NCBI RefSeq assembly: GCF_000285495.1
Contig: NZ_HE610976.1
Coordinates: 325,256-389,255 of the forward strand
Direction of reading: 5' to 3'
Source: Oceanobacillus massiliensis str. N'diop
Lineage (GTDB): Bacteria > Bacillota > Bacilli > Bacillales > Amphibacillaceae
DNA: 64,000 bases
Under the pieces are notes generated by a model that saw only the letters and a list, made by a program, of their open reading frames with translations, had not been told where the DNA came from and ran no database searches. The position numbers were made by a program, and so were the translations under genes. This document shows positions 8,000 through 16,915 of this stretch, in pieces (within the stretch, counting starts at the first letter, position 1; every line of letters begins with the position of its first letter).

Positions 8000-9604
8000 T
8001 TACCAAGCAGCAACGACACCATCCGCTCTCGCTTCAGAGCCTCCTGCCAGTACTCCGTTTTCGGGATTTCGCAAAATAATCTGCCCCTTGCCGAAGCTGT
8101 TCGGTTCCAGCTGGATGCGGATATCATGGCCTCTTTGGGAAAGGCCTTGTGCAATGTGATGCTGAAATCTATCTTCTACTTCTACCGTTTTTTCCTTCAT
8201 CCATTGCCATCTCGGCGCATCCAATGCGGCCTGGGGATGTAAACCGAAATCAATCGTATTCATAACTACCTGGATATGTCCTTGAGGCTGCATGAAACCG
8301 CCCATAACTCCGAATGGGCCAATCGCCTCTTCCCCTTTAGTCAGGAACCCCGGAATAATCGTGTGATACGTTCGTTTTCCGCCTTGTAATGCGTTTACAT
8401 GTTGAGGGTCCATTGAGAAATTATGCCCGCGATTTTGTAGAGCTATCCCCGTTCCAGGCACAACCAGCCCTGAACCGAATCCCATATAGTTACTCTGAAT
8501 AAATGATACCATATTTCCTTCACTGTCTGCCGCGGCCAAATAGACCGTTCCACTGGAAGCAGGTTCACCAGCTTCAGGAAGAATAGCCTCTTCCTTGATA
8601 AGAGCTCTTCTTTTATCAGCGTATGCCTGACTAAGAATTTCCTCGGTAGAATATTTCATGAATTTCTCTTCGGTAACATGCTCTTTAGCATCTGCATAGG
8701 CGAGCTTGAGTGCCTCAATTTGTTTATGATATGTATCGACGGTCTCCTTATTGTCAAAATTGAATCCCTTTAGGATATTCAATGCCTGCAGGGCAACAAT
8801 GCCTTGGCCATTCGGCGGGATTTCCCATACATCATGTCCTCGGTAATTTATCTTAATCGGATCGACCCATTCCGGTTTAAATGATGCTAAATCATCTTCC
8901 GTCAAAAATCCGTCAAACGCTTTGGAAAAGGCAGCTATCTTCTTAGCTAGAGTCCCTCTGTAAAATGATTCTGCATTCGTATCCGCAATTTCCTGCAATG
9001 TATGTGCATGATCCGGTGAAGACCAAATCTCGCCAACTTTTGGGGCCCGATTATTTGGTGTAAATGTTTTAAACCAGTTGTCGAATTCCGGAGCTGTCAA
9101 TTTTTCCTTATAGGCAACATATGCTTTATTCCAATACTTCCCCAGTGTTGCTGAGACTGGAAATCCTTCTTTGGCATATGTAATTGCCGGTTTCAACACT
9201 TCTGCCAATGGTAATTTCCCGAACCTTTCCGATAATTCAGCCCATGTTCCTGGAGCCCCCGGAACGGTGACGGGGATCCAGCCATGAGCAGGTATCTTCT
9301 CATAACCTCTTTCCTTCACTGCTTCAATCGAAGCTGCTGCTGGTGATTTGCCGCTTCCATTCAAACCATAAAGCTTACCCTTCGTCCATATTAAGGCAAA
9401 TGCGTCGCTTCCGATACCATTTGATGTAGGTTCCACTACGGTCAAACATGCCGCTGTAGCGATTGCCGCATCGATTGCATTTCCGCCCTTCTTAAGAATA
9501 TCCAGGCCCGCTTGCGATGCAAGTGGCTGAGATGTTGTAACCATCCCTTTTCTGGCATATACCGAATTCCTCGCAACTGAGTACGGATTCGACTGATGGT
9601 TCAT
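8000..9604 (-). CDS. ggt: Gamma-glutamyltransferase, YwrD-type
   Basis: A 534-residue Ntn hydrolase that hydrolyses or transfers the gamma-glutamyl group of glutathione and gamma-glutamyl peptides. The precursor cleaves itself before the catalytic threonine, which here is Thr353 in the sequence SSGTVYLAAAD. The N-terminal part has the usual GGNAIDAAIAT motif (residues 40-50) and EPTSNGIGSDAF (58-69). There is no signal peptide, unlike secreted Ggt, so it should work in the cytoplasm on imported substrate, as expected for YwrD-like enzymes. GAGGAGTG precedes the ATG. It lies between a dipeptide importer and the ChrA pair on the same strand. Confidence 0.92.
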   Translation of the reverse strand: MNHQSNPYSVARNSVYARKGMVTTSQPLASQAGLDILKKGGNAIDAAIATAACLTVVEPTSNGIGSDAFALIWTKGKLYGLNGSGKSPAAASIEAVKERGYEKIPAHGWIPVTVPGAPGTWAELSERFGKLPLAEVLKPAITYAKEGFPVSATLGKYWNKAYVAYKEKLTAPEFDNWFKTFTPNNRAPKVGEIWSSPDHAHTLQEIADTNAESFYRGTLAKKIAAFSKAFDGFLTEDDLASFKPEWVDPIKINYRGHDVWEIPPNGQGIVALQALNILKGFNFDNKETVDTYHKQIEALKLAYADAKEHVTEEKFMKYSTEEILSQAYADKRRALIKEEAILPEAGEPASSGTVYLAAADSEGNMVSFIQSNYMGFGSGLVVPGTGIALQNRGHNFSMDPQHVNALQGGKRTYHTIIPGFLTKGEEAIGPFGVMGGFMQPQGHIQVVMNTIDFGLHPQAALDAPRWQWMKEKTVEVEDRFQHHIAQGLSQRGHDIRIQLEPNSFGKGQIILRNPENGVLAGGSEARADGVVAAW

Positions 9605-9840
9605 TTAAAACACTCCTCGTAAAAATCTGTGATTTTTTTCGTTATGCTGTTTCGATAAAGAAATCCCCATTCCCTTTGTTGGCGATAGATTGGGCGCAAA
9701 CAGTCAACTCCCAGAAAAAGGGATACTTTAAACAGAATAAAACATGCACTTTTTAAATCATTCAGTTTATTTTTAATTTTATCATAAATGAAGATGCACA
9801 CACTAACCTTTGCAATAACACTACAGCAATAAAACTGGTA
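9605..9840. other. Gap between the dipeptide transporter and ggt
   Basis: A 236-base AT-rich spacer on the path from the ABC transporter genes to ggt. I see no strong hairpin and no clear promoter. Read-through from the transporter operon is therefore possible but unproven. Confidence 0.4.
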
Positions 9841-10827
9841 TCAGACAAAGTGGCATGCCACGTTATGCTTTTCCTCAACTTCCCGGAATTCCGGTTTCTT
9901 TGTTTTACAGATATCCTGTGCCAATGGACAACGGGTGTGGAAACGGCAGCCAGTAGGGATATTTAATGGACTCGGTACATCCCCTTTCAATATAACCCGC
10001 TCTTTTTTCCCTTGGACGGCAACATCGGGTATTGCCGAGAACAGTGCCTGTGTATAAGGATGCTGCGGATTATTATAGATCCTATGCTTATCCGTCACTT
10101 CAATCAGTTCGCCTAAATACATAACTCCGACACGATCGCTAATATGCTTAACAACCGATAAGTCATGAGAAATAAAAATATAGGTCAACTGATATTGCGC
10201 TTTTAGCCTTTGCAGTAAATTCAGGACCTGCGCCTGGACTGACACATCCAAAGCAGATACCGCTTCATCACAGATGATGAGCTTAGGCTTGACCGCCAGC
10301 GCTCTTGCAATGCTAATACGCTGCCTCTGCCCTCCGCTGAATTCATGGGGATAGCGTGAATAATGATCCGGATTTAAGCCCACATCACCCAACAGCTTCT
10401 TCACATACGTCACTTCTTCTTTCCTTGGGACAATTTTATGAATACGGACAATTTCGCTTAGCATAGCTCCAACAGACATCCGCTGGTTAAGCGAACCAAA
10501 AGGGTCCTGGAAAATAATCTGAATATCTTTGCGTAATTCCCTTAATTGCCTTTTGCTATATTTACTGATGTCCTTCCCTTCAAACCATACTTCACCTTCT
10601 GTAGGTTCGAGTAAGTGCATGACAGCTCGCCCCATCGTTGATTTGCCGCACCCCGATTCACCGACTATCCCTAATGTTTCTCCCTTCTTCACTGTAAAGG
10701 AAACACCATCAACGGCTTTGACATCAATCCGATTTTTATTTAATACTCCACCAGAAGCAGAAAAATATTTCTTCAACGACTTAACTTCCAGTAGCTGCTG
10801 GTAATTCGTAACTTCCGCTATCGTCAT
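9841..10827 (-). CDS. dppF: Dipeptide/oligopeptide ABC transporter ATP-binding protein (DppF/OppF type)
   Basis: A 328-residue ATPase that powers peptide uptake together with DppD. Walker [10 protein letters not shown] is at residues 56-64, the signature FSGGQ at 163-167 and Walker B IICDE at about 185-189. The C-terminal oligopeptide/dipeptide extension includes the CRFHTRCPLAQDIC cysteine pattern typical of this subfamily. The start has AAAGGAGG eight bases upstream. The gene overlaps the end of dppD by 47 bases, so the two are coupled. It is the last transporter gene before ggt. Confidence 0.92.
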   Translation of the reverse strand: MTIAEVTNYQQLLEVKSLKKYFSASGGVLNKNRIDVKAVDGVSFTVKKGETLGIVGESGCGKSTMGRAVMHLLEPTEGEVWFEGKDISKYSKRQLRELRKDIQIIFQDPFGSLNQRMSVGAMLSEIVRIHKIVPRKEEVTYVKKLLGDVGLNPDHYSRYPHEFSGGQRQRISIARALAVKPKLIICDEAVSALDVSVQAQVLNLLQRLKAQYQLTYIFISHDLSVVKHISDRVGVMYLGELIEVTDKHRIYNNPQHPYTQALFSAIPDVAVQGKKERVILKGDVPSPLNIPTGCRFHTRCPLAQDICKTKKPEFREVEEKHNVACHFV

Positions 10828-11836
10828 TTAATTTTTCCTCCTTTGCTATGGAATCCCATTGGTCGGTATATTGCCAACAGCTAACATAATGGTTGTCGCC
10901 ATTTTCAACAGATGGCGGGGCATCCTTTAAGCATGTGCTTCTTGCAAATGGACATCTTGTAGCAAAACGGCAGCCCTGCGGCATTTGATTCGGGTCCGGT
11001 ACAGAGCCTTGGATAACCGGTAATTCCATCTGGTCTTCATTCAATTTGGGAATCGATTCCAATAATCCGATTGTATAGGGATGAAGCGGCTTATCAAATA
11101 GTGAACGCATCTCACTATACTCCACAATCTTTCCGGCATACATGACAATTACTTTATCGGCTATTTCAGAAACAACACCGAGGTCATGTGTAATCATCAC
11201 GATTGACATATCCATCTCCTGCTTCAGGCTGGCCATCAGTTCCAATATTTGCGCCTGGATTGTAACATCCAGTGCTGTTGTCGGCTCATCAGCTATCAGA
11301 AGTTTTGGGTCACAGGAAAGCGCCATCGCAATCATGACACGCTGTCTCATTCCTCCGCTTAATTCGTGGGGATAGTTGTGGATCCGCTGCTCAGGTGATG
11401 GAATCCCGACCAATCTTAACATTTCAATTGCTTTTGTCTCTGCTTCTTTCTTCCCCAGTTTCCGATGCAGACGAACAGATTCAGAGACCTGCCTGCCAAT
11501 TGTATGGACCGGATTAAGTGAAGTCATCGGCTCCTGAAAAATCATGGATATCTCATTACCGCGTATTTTGCTCAATTGCTTTTGATTCTTTTTGGTTAGA
11601 TCTTCCCCATTGAATATGATCTCACCTTCGCCAATATTCCCTTTTTCCGGCAGCAGCCCCATGATCGATAAAGATGTTAGGCTTTTCCCGCAGCCGGATT
11701 CTCCAACGATACAAAGTGTTTCGCCCTTTTCTACTGAAAAATCAACACCATTCAATATGGTTGTATAGTTTTTCTTATTTTGAAATCCAACCTTCAGTTC
11801 CTTCACTTCCAATAGTTTTTCACGCACGCTTTCCAC
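10781..11836 (-). CDS. dppD: Dipeptide/oligopeptide ABC transporter ATP-binding protein (DppD/OppD type)
   Basis: A 351-residue ATPase, partner of DppF. Walker A GESGCGKS is at residues 45-52, the signature LSGGMRQR comes midway, then Walker [13 protein letters not shown]. The C-terminal part has the [14 protein letters not shown] motif of peptide-transporter ATPases. The start is a GTG at 11836 with AAAGGAG only three bases upstream; a second GTG four codons in has a long spacing instead. I keep the first. The 66-base gap to dppC holds a small inverted repeat (GAATCCAT/ATGGATTC). Confidence 0.9.
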   Translation of the reverse strand: MESVREKLLEVKELKVGFQNKKNYTTILNGVDFSVEKGETLCIVGESGCGKSLTSLSIMGLLPEKGNIGEGEIIFNGEDLTKKNQKQLSKIRGNEISMIFQEPMTSLNPVHTIGRQVSESVRLHRKLGKKEAETKAIEMLRLVGIPSPEQRIHNYPHELSGGMRQRVMIAMALSCDPKLLIADEPTTALDVTIQAQILELMASLKQEMDMSIVMITHDLGVVSEIADKVIVMYAGKIVEYSEMRSLFDKPLHPYTIGLLESIPKLNEDQMELPVIQGSVPDPNQMPQGCRFATRCPFARSTCLKDAPPSVENGDNHYVSCWQYTDQWDSIAKEEKLNDDSGSYELPAATGS

Positions 11837-11902
11837 CCGCTCCTTTTAGATATATTGGCTGAAACGGAATCCATAAACATCTATAAGTGTATGGATTCAT
11901 AG

Positions 11903-12799
11903 CTACTTCATTTTAGGATCCAGCATATCTCGTACTCCATCACCGAATAAATTGATTGAAATAACGGTCAGGAAGATGAATATTCCTGGGAAAATCGCAA
12001 TCCATGGCGCCTCTGCAAGATACCCCTGTCCTGCCGAGAGCATTGCTCCCCAGCTTGGGGTCGGCGGCTGTGTTCCAAGTCCCAGGTAGCTTAATGACGC
12101 TTCTGAAATAATGGCAGATGCGATTGCAAGCGTAGCCTGTACCATGATTGGCGCCAGGGTGTTTGGGAAAATATGAAACATGATAATCCGCCAGTCTCTT
12201 AATCCTGAAGCCTTTGCAGCCTCGACATATTCCCGTTCCCGATGGGCCAGTACCTCTGCCCGTATTAGTCTGATAAAGTTCGGTGTCATTACAATCCCAA
12301 TTGCGATCATTGCATTTCCAAGTCCCGCACCCAACACGGCAGCTAGTGCAAGAGCAAGCACCAATGATGGGAAAGAAAGCATGGCATCTGTAAAGCGCAT
12401 GATCACATATTCATCCAGAAAACCGCGATAATAGCCGGATATCAAACCAATTGGAACACCGATTACGAGTGCAATCCCAACAGAAATCAGACCTGCCTGC
12501 AATGAAACCTGGGCACCATGAATGACTCTGCTCAATATATCCCTGCCTATTTCATCGGTACCAAACCAATGGGCACTGCTTGGTCCTTGAAGCGTATCTG
12601 CATAATTTTGTTCGGTTGGGTCATACGGAGACAAGGTACCTGCAAAGACAGCAAGAATGATTAACAGCAGGATAAATACTCCCGCTGCAGCGGCAAGCTT
12701 GTTTTCCAGCAATTTTCGAAGCATGGATTTATATCTGGCAGTCCGAGGGCTATTGATTTTATTATTTTTCGGAGCATCTATCGTTGGCAGTTGTTCCAT
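11903..12799 (-). CDS. dppC: Dipeptide ABC transporter permease (DppC type)
   Basis: A 298-residue inner-membrane permease. The N-terminal OppC_N segment (LAAAAGVFILLLIILAVFAG) is followed by the permease domain, with the DEIGRDILSRVIHGAQVSL motif typical of DppC/OppC. The coupling EAA loop lies near EYVEAAKASGLRDWRI. It starts within the stop codon of dppB (TAATG), so translation is coupled. It forms the channel with DppB. Confidence 0.92.
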   Translation of the reverse strand: MEQLPTIDAPKNNKINSPRTARYKSMLRKLLENKLAAAAGVFILLLIILAVFAGTLSPYDPTEQNYADTLQGPSSAHWFGTDEIGRDILSRVIHGAQVSLQAGLISVGIALVIGVPIGLISGYYRGFLDEYVIMRFTDAMLSFPSLVLALALAAVLGAGLGNAMIAIGIVMTPNFIRLIRAEVLAHREREYVEAAKASGLRDWRIIMFHIFPNTLAPIMVQATLAIASAIISEASLSYLGLGTQPPTPSWGAMLSAGQGYLAEAPWIAIFPGIFIFLTVISINLFGDGVRDMLDPKMK

Positions 12800-13755
12800 T
12801 ATTTAGTCCCCCCAGACATCTTGATTCTTGGATCTAAGAATGTGTAAAGAATATCAACTGCAAAATTAATCAGGATAACAGCAAGTGCCATAAACATAAC
12901 GGCTGATTGAACGACAGGGAAATCTCTTGTAAGAATGGAATTCACTACAAGCTGCCCCAATCCCGGCACCGCAAAAATCGTTTCTGTAATCACGGCTCCC
13001 CCTAAAAAGGAACCAACCTGCAGCCCACTTACGGTTATTACAGGAATCAGCGCATTTCGTAAGGCATGTCCATAAATGACACCCTTCTCCCGCAATCCCT
13101 TGGCATAGCCGGTTCGGATATAGTCCGATTGCAAAACTTCAAGCAGACTTGACCTCAGCATTCTCGTTAACTCTGCAGACAATCTGATCCCAACTGTTAT
13201 AGCCGGCAATATCATAAGCATCATATTTCTCATTGGATTTTCACTGAAAGGGACATATCCTGATGGCGGCAGCCAGCTTAATGTAATCGAGAAAATAAAA
13301 ATGAGCAGTATTCCTAAGAAGAACGGTGGTATGGATACACCGGAAAGCGCAAAAAGTGTACTTGAATAATCCCATCCCGTCCCTTTCCTGCTGGCACTAA
13401 TAATCCCCGTCGGCAATGCGATCAATATAGCAATTGCAAATGAAAATACAGTCAGTTCCAGGGTTACCGGGATTTTTTGCATTAGAATCGTCGTTACTTC
13501 TGTATTATCCCTGAATGAATTACCAAGATCTCCCTGCAGGACATCTGTTATCCAACTGAAATATTGAACGTATAAAGGCTGATTTAACCCCATTTCTTCC
13601 CGGAGCGCTTCCAGCTGTTCTGTTGTTGCTTCCTGTCCAAGAATGAGCTGGGCAGGATCTCCTGGCAATACGTTAACTAAGGAGAAGATAATCAAACTTA
13701 CGATAAATAGAACCAATATCATTAAACCAAGTCTCCGTACAATAAATGCAAACAA
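12799..13755 (-). CDS. dppB: Dipeptide ABC transporter permease (DppB type), TTG start
   Basis: A 318-residue permease with six membrane segments. It has the DppB/OppB family pattern: an N-terminal helix (FIVRRLGLMILVLFIVSL), then NVLPGDPAQLILG, and a C-terminal PGLGQLVVNSILTRDFPVVQ block. I place the start at a TTG at 13755 because GGGAGGTG lies six bases upstream. The frame reaches back to 13791 only through codons without a ribosome site. A hairpin sits just before the gene, in the gap after dppA. Confidence 0.88.
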   Translation of the reverse strand: MFAFIVRRLGLMILVLFIVSLIIFSLVNVLPGDPAQLILGQEATTEQLEALREEMGLNQPLYVQYFSWITDVLQGDLGNSFRDNTEVTTILMQKIPVTLELTVFSFAIAILIALPTGIISASRKGTGWDYSSTLFALSGVSIPPFFLGILLIFIFSITLSWLPPSGYVPFSENPMRNMMLMILPAITVGIRLSAELTRMLRSSLLEVLQSDYIRTGYAKGLREKGVIYGHALRNALIPVITVSGLQVGSFLGGAVITETIFAVPGLGQLVVNSILTRDFPVVQSAVMFMALAVILINFAVDILYTFLDPRIKMSGGTK

Positions 13756-13777
13756 TGCCGCACCTCCCGTATTTATG

Positions 13778-13817
13778 AAGAACGAAGACAAACAGTTGAT
13801 TATTTATCTTCGTTCTT
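13778..13817 (-). other. Intercistronic hairpin between dppA and dppB
   Basis: An 11-bp inverted repeat AAGAACGAAGA/TCTTCGTTCTT lies in the gap between the binding-protein and permease genes. On the coding strand no clean T-run follows. It more likely protects the dppA message or partly lowers expression of the permease genes, giving the usual excess of binding protein. Confidence 0.6.
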
Positions 13818-13829
13818 TTTAAAATTCAG

Positions 13830-15374
13830 TTATTCAAAATAGATGGATTCTGTTCTGATCATGGTATCTGGTATATGGTTGAATCCTTTCACATAGCTTT
13901 TCATAGCTTTGTAGTCTTTTTCATGATATAAGAAGATGTATGGTGCGTCTTCCCATAGAATATCTGTTATTTGACTGTAGATGTCTGCCCTTTCCGCTTG
14001 TTCTCCTATCTCTCTTCCTTCATCAAGCAGTTCGTCCATTTCAGGATTAGAATAGTTTGTATAGTTATTTGAAGCATCTGAATAGAAGAATCGATACGTA
14101 TTGCCATCAGGATCGATACGGCCGCTCCATCCATTACGTGCTGCCTCAAAATCACCTGATGCCATTTGATCAAGCAGTGTACCAAATTCCACCATTTCGA
14201 TTTCTACGGTAATGCCTATTTCACTCAACATGGATTGAATCATTTGGGCAGTCTGCTCATCCTCTGGAGATGGACTGATTTTTAACGTAAAGCTAATGTC
14301 ACTCAAGCCAGCCCCATCCAATATAGCCTTCGCTTCTTCTACATCCGCATTTGGGAATTCAAAATCTGGAGCTGCCCAGCTTGAAGGTGGGAATGGACTT
14401 ACACTAGGTGTTGCCCCTCCATGGAACACAACATTGGTTATAGCTTCCCGGTCAATTGCCAGATTGATAGCTTGTCTTACTGCTTTATTGTTAAATGGTT
14501 CAACTTCGGTATTTAAATGAATCCCCTGGAATCCCAAGGAGTCTTTTTCCTGCAAGGTAATGGCAGGATTATTGCCTAATGATTCAATATCCTTATAGGC
14601 GATCTTATTCAATAAATCCAATTCGCCTGAAACCAAGTTCGTTACCCGAACATTCGAATCTGAGTAAGGCAGGATTTCGATATTGGCTATGGCAGGTGCC
14701 CCTCTCCAATAATCATCATTACGTGTTAATGAAATATGACTCTGTGCCACACGCTCTTCAAATTTGTAAGGACCGGTACCAACCGGTTTATTTGCAAAAT
14801 CATCACCAAGTTCTTCTACGGCAGCTGGTGATACCATCATCCCCGCTCTATCCGTCAGTGCCGACAGGAAAGGCGCAGATGGTTCTGACAGTACAATTTC
14901 TACCTGAAACTCATCAAGCACATTTACTTCAGAAATCATATTTATTTCCGAAAAACGAGGGGAACTCATTTCTGGATCGAGCATTCTTTCAAAATTAAAT
15001 TTAACCGCTTCTGCATTAAACGGAGTCCCATCATGGAAAAGAACATCCTCCTGAAGATTGAAGGTATATACCAGCCCATCGTCTGAAACCTTCCAGTCCG
15101 TTGCTAATTCCGGAATGAACTCCAAATCTTCATTGATATCGATCAGCTTATTATAGATACTTTGAAATGTTTGACGATCTACCGCAGCCGATGATAGATG
15201 CGGATCCAATTGAGGCGGATCAGCATCTAAGCCAATCACTAACGTATCTTTTGAACCTGCACTTGCGCTTTCTCCTGAAGCCTCATTTGAAGCTTCTCCC
15301 CCATCACCAGAAGAGCAAGCAGCCAAAACTAAAGCGAAAACAAGAGAAATGAAAATCAGTAAAACTTTTTTCAT
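13830..15374 (-). CDS. dppA: Dipeptide/oligopeptide ABC transporter substrate-binding lipoprotein
   Basis: A 514-residue extracellular binding protein of SBP family 5, anchored by lipid at Cys20 (lipobox LVLAAC after a short hydrophobic signal). A Ser/Gly/Glu-rich linker follows. The mature domain has the family features: LDADPPQLDPHLSSAA near the N-terminus, LQEDVLFHDGTPFNAE, and KPVGTGPYKFEE. GGGAGGTAATAAGT precedes the ATG. It delivers peptides to DppBC. The exact ligand is unknown; the nearby ggt suggests gamma-glutamyl peptides or glutathione (inference). Confidence 0.92.
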   Translation of the reverse strand: MKKVLLIFISLVFALVLAACSSGDGGEASNEASGESASAGSKDTLVIGLDADPPQLDPHLSSAAVDRQTFQSIYNKLIDINEDLEFIPELATDWKVSDDGLVYTFNLQEDVLFHDGTPFNAEAVKFNFERMLDPEMSSPRFSEINMISEVNVLDEFQVEIVLSEPSAPFLSALTDRAGMMVSPAAVEELGDDFANKPVGTGPYKFEERVAQSHISLTRNDDYWRGAPAIANIEILPYSDSNVRVTNLVSGELDLLNKIAYKDIESLGNNPAITLQEKDSLGFQGIHLNTEVEPFNNKAVRQAINLAIDREAITNVVFHGGATPSVSPFPPSSWAAPDFEFPNADVEEAKAILDGAGLSDISFTLKISPSPEDEQTAQMIQSMLSEIGITVEIEMVEFGTLLDQMASGDFEAARNGWSGRIDPDGNTYRFFYSDASNNYTNYSNPEMDELLDEGREIGEQAERADIYSQITDILWEDAPYIFLYHEKDYKAMKSYVKGFNHIPDTMIRTESIYFE

Positions 15375-15483
15375 ACTTATTACCTCCCAGTGTTTTTATG
15401 TAAAGCTTCGATTGAAGGCAAGGTTTGATAGGATTTCGATATAAACCTAGCACCAGAAGCTATACTCCATTATCAAATCTTAA

Positions 15484-16188
15484 CTATACCCGTGTTTTTT
15501 GTTCTGGATGATTCAGATATTCAAATCTTCTTGTAACATCAAGAAGATGCTCTTTCATTTTTAGTTTTGCTCCCTCCTCATCCTTGTTTTTGATTGCTTC
15601 ATATATTTGTAAATGGAACTCCAGGCTCTTATTCTTGCTTTCAACCTTTAATAAATCCTGTTTAAATGATTCAATAAGTTCTGTTATAGATTCATAGACT
15701 TTAATCAGTACATTGTTCCTCGTTGCCAGCACGATCGACTTATGAAACAAATTATCCGCTTCGATTGACGGCAGCTTCCGGTCGATTGCCTCTTTGTGCA
15801 TTTCAATTGCCTCTTCCATCAGCAGAAGTTCTTTCTCAGTTGCCAGCAGTGCAGCCCTTCCTGCATTTTCCACCTCAAGTATCAATCTGAAATCCAGCAG
15901 CTCTTTTGCCGTTTTGGTATCCAGCAACGCTGAGATTACATAGGCATCCGCAAGATTATTGACATTCGATTTTTTAACAAAAACACCAATCCCCATTCTT
16001 TTTTCTAAAACACCCATATCAGACAATGTATTTAATGATTCTCTGATGGAGGACCTGCCTACATTGACAATCTCCATCAGCTCCCGCTCGGAAGGAAGCT
16101 TGTCCCCCGGCATATATTTGCCGCGTTTAATTTCTTTTACAATAAATTCTGTCACAATGGTGCTGATTTTCTTTGCTATTCTAATCAC
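15484..16188 (-). CDS. FadR-type GntR family transcriptional regulator
   Basis: A 234-residue regulator with an N-terminal winged-helix GntR domain (about residues 8-72; PGDKLPSERELMEIVNVGRSS, then LNTLSDMGVLEKRMGIGVFV). It has a C-terminal all-alpha FCD ligand domain containing the metal-binding pattern D..FH (ADNLFHKSI) and later His residues. The start is a GTG with AAGGA upstream. Two copies of an operator-like motif lie directly upstream, which suggests autoregulation. It is 109 bases upstream of dppA on the same strand. It is therefore the probable regulator of the transporter-ggt-chrA block. FCD ligands are usually small carboxylates. Confidence 0.88.
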   Translation of the reverse strand: MIRIAKKISTIVTEFIVKEIKRGKYMPGDKLPSERELMEIVNVGRSSIRESLNTLSDMGVLEKRMGIGVFVKKSNVNNLADAYVISALLDTKTAKELLDFRLILEVENAGRAALLATEKELLLMEEAIEMHKEAIDRKLPSIEADNLFHKSIVLATRNNVLIKVYESITELIESFKQDLLKVESKNKSLEFHLQIYEAIKNKDEEGAKLKMKEHLLDVTRRFEYLNHPEQKTRV

Positions 16189-16202
16189 CTTTTCCTTATC
16201 TT

Positions 16203-16217
16203 ACCTGTCTGACAGGT
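16203..16217. promoter_or_regulatory. Probable operator of the GntR regulator, site 1
   Basis: A perfect inverted repeat ACCTGTC-T-GACAGGT lies 15 bases upstream of the GTG start. The longer sequence TTACCTGTCTGA is shared with site 2. This is the usual size and symmetry of FadR-type operators. Confidence 0.65.
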
Positions 16218-16292
16218 GAAGACTTTTGACATCGCTTTTCATTAAAAATCGATTCTCTCATTAATCCTCCTAACTATTAGGGAATGTCCTAT

Positions 16293-16309
16293 CTTACCTG
16301 TCTGATAAG
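16293..16309. promoter_or_regulatory. Probable operator of the GntR regulator, site 2
   Basis: CTTACCTGTCTGATAAG repeats the core of site 1 about 90 bases further upstream and has partial dyad symmetry (CTTA/TAAG). Two sites flanking the promoter region could allow looping or tight repression. Confidence 0.55.
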
Positions 16310-16840
16310 CAATAAAAATAAATTATTGATGTAACGTTAGCTGACATCAATAATTGTTTAAATAATCATACAATTAATAGTGTGAAAAATCAATAGATTT
16401 CGGGACAATTTTTTGTTTATTCATAAAATAAGAACTTTGTAACAATTAGTTTCCATTTAATTGGATATTTCCTGATGCTATTTACGGGTACTCAAGATTT
16501 AATAAGATTTTCTACTGTTTCTATTGCGGAGGGGGCTAATTTAATAGCGTTTGCTTCATACGCGATAACCACGCAGCCAGTTTACGCTCCAGAAACTCAC
16601 TTTCCCGGCTTGCTCAGAAGAATGATAAACTGGTCCGGAATTCCAAAGTCGATTTCACGAAATTGAGGAGGATATATTGGATTTTGGGGTGGATATTTTA
16701 TTTCCGGGTCAGATATATCGGATTTGGGGAGATATATCAAATGGGAGGATGATATCTTTAATGAAAGACGATAGGCAGATATATACAATTGGGAAGCATT
16801 AGCAACGAGATTAGCCTCGCTTTTCCTTTCTATCATGCAT
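16310..16840. repeat. AT-rich intergenic stretch with about six GATAT-type short repeats
   Basis: No gene is supported between the regulator and the dehydratase. From about 16670 to 16795 a unit of roughly 20 bases recurs about six times, beginning GGATAT or GATATAT and running into ATTTGGGG or a variant of it. The copies are imperfect, spacing varies from 19 to 26 bases, and the last two are poor. Its role is unknown. Confidence 0.5.
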
Positions 16841-16902
16841 AAAAAAACTTCGATGGAATGAATGCCTTTTCCATAGCACCCATTCCATCGAAGTCTTTAT
16901 TT
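16841..16902 (-). terminator. Terminator of the threonine/serine dehydratase gene
   Basis: A long stem ACTTCGATGGAATG/CATTCCATCGAAGT; on the coding (minus) strand it is followed by TTTTTTT. Confidence 0.88.
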
Positions 16903-16915
16903 TTCAGATATTAAA

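Noticed and set aside
9601-9801. Minus-strand frame upstream of ggt
   Set aside because: It overlaps the ggt start region, lacks a ribosome site and has low-complexity content.
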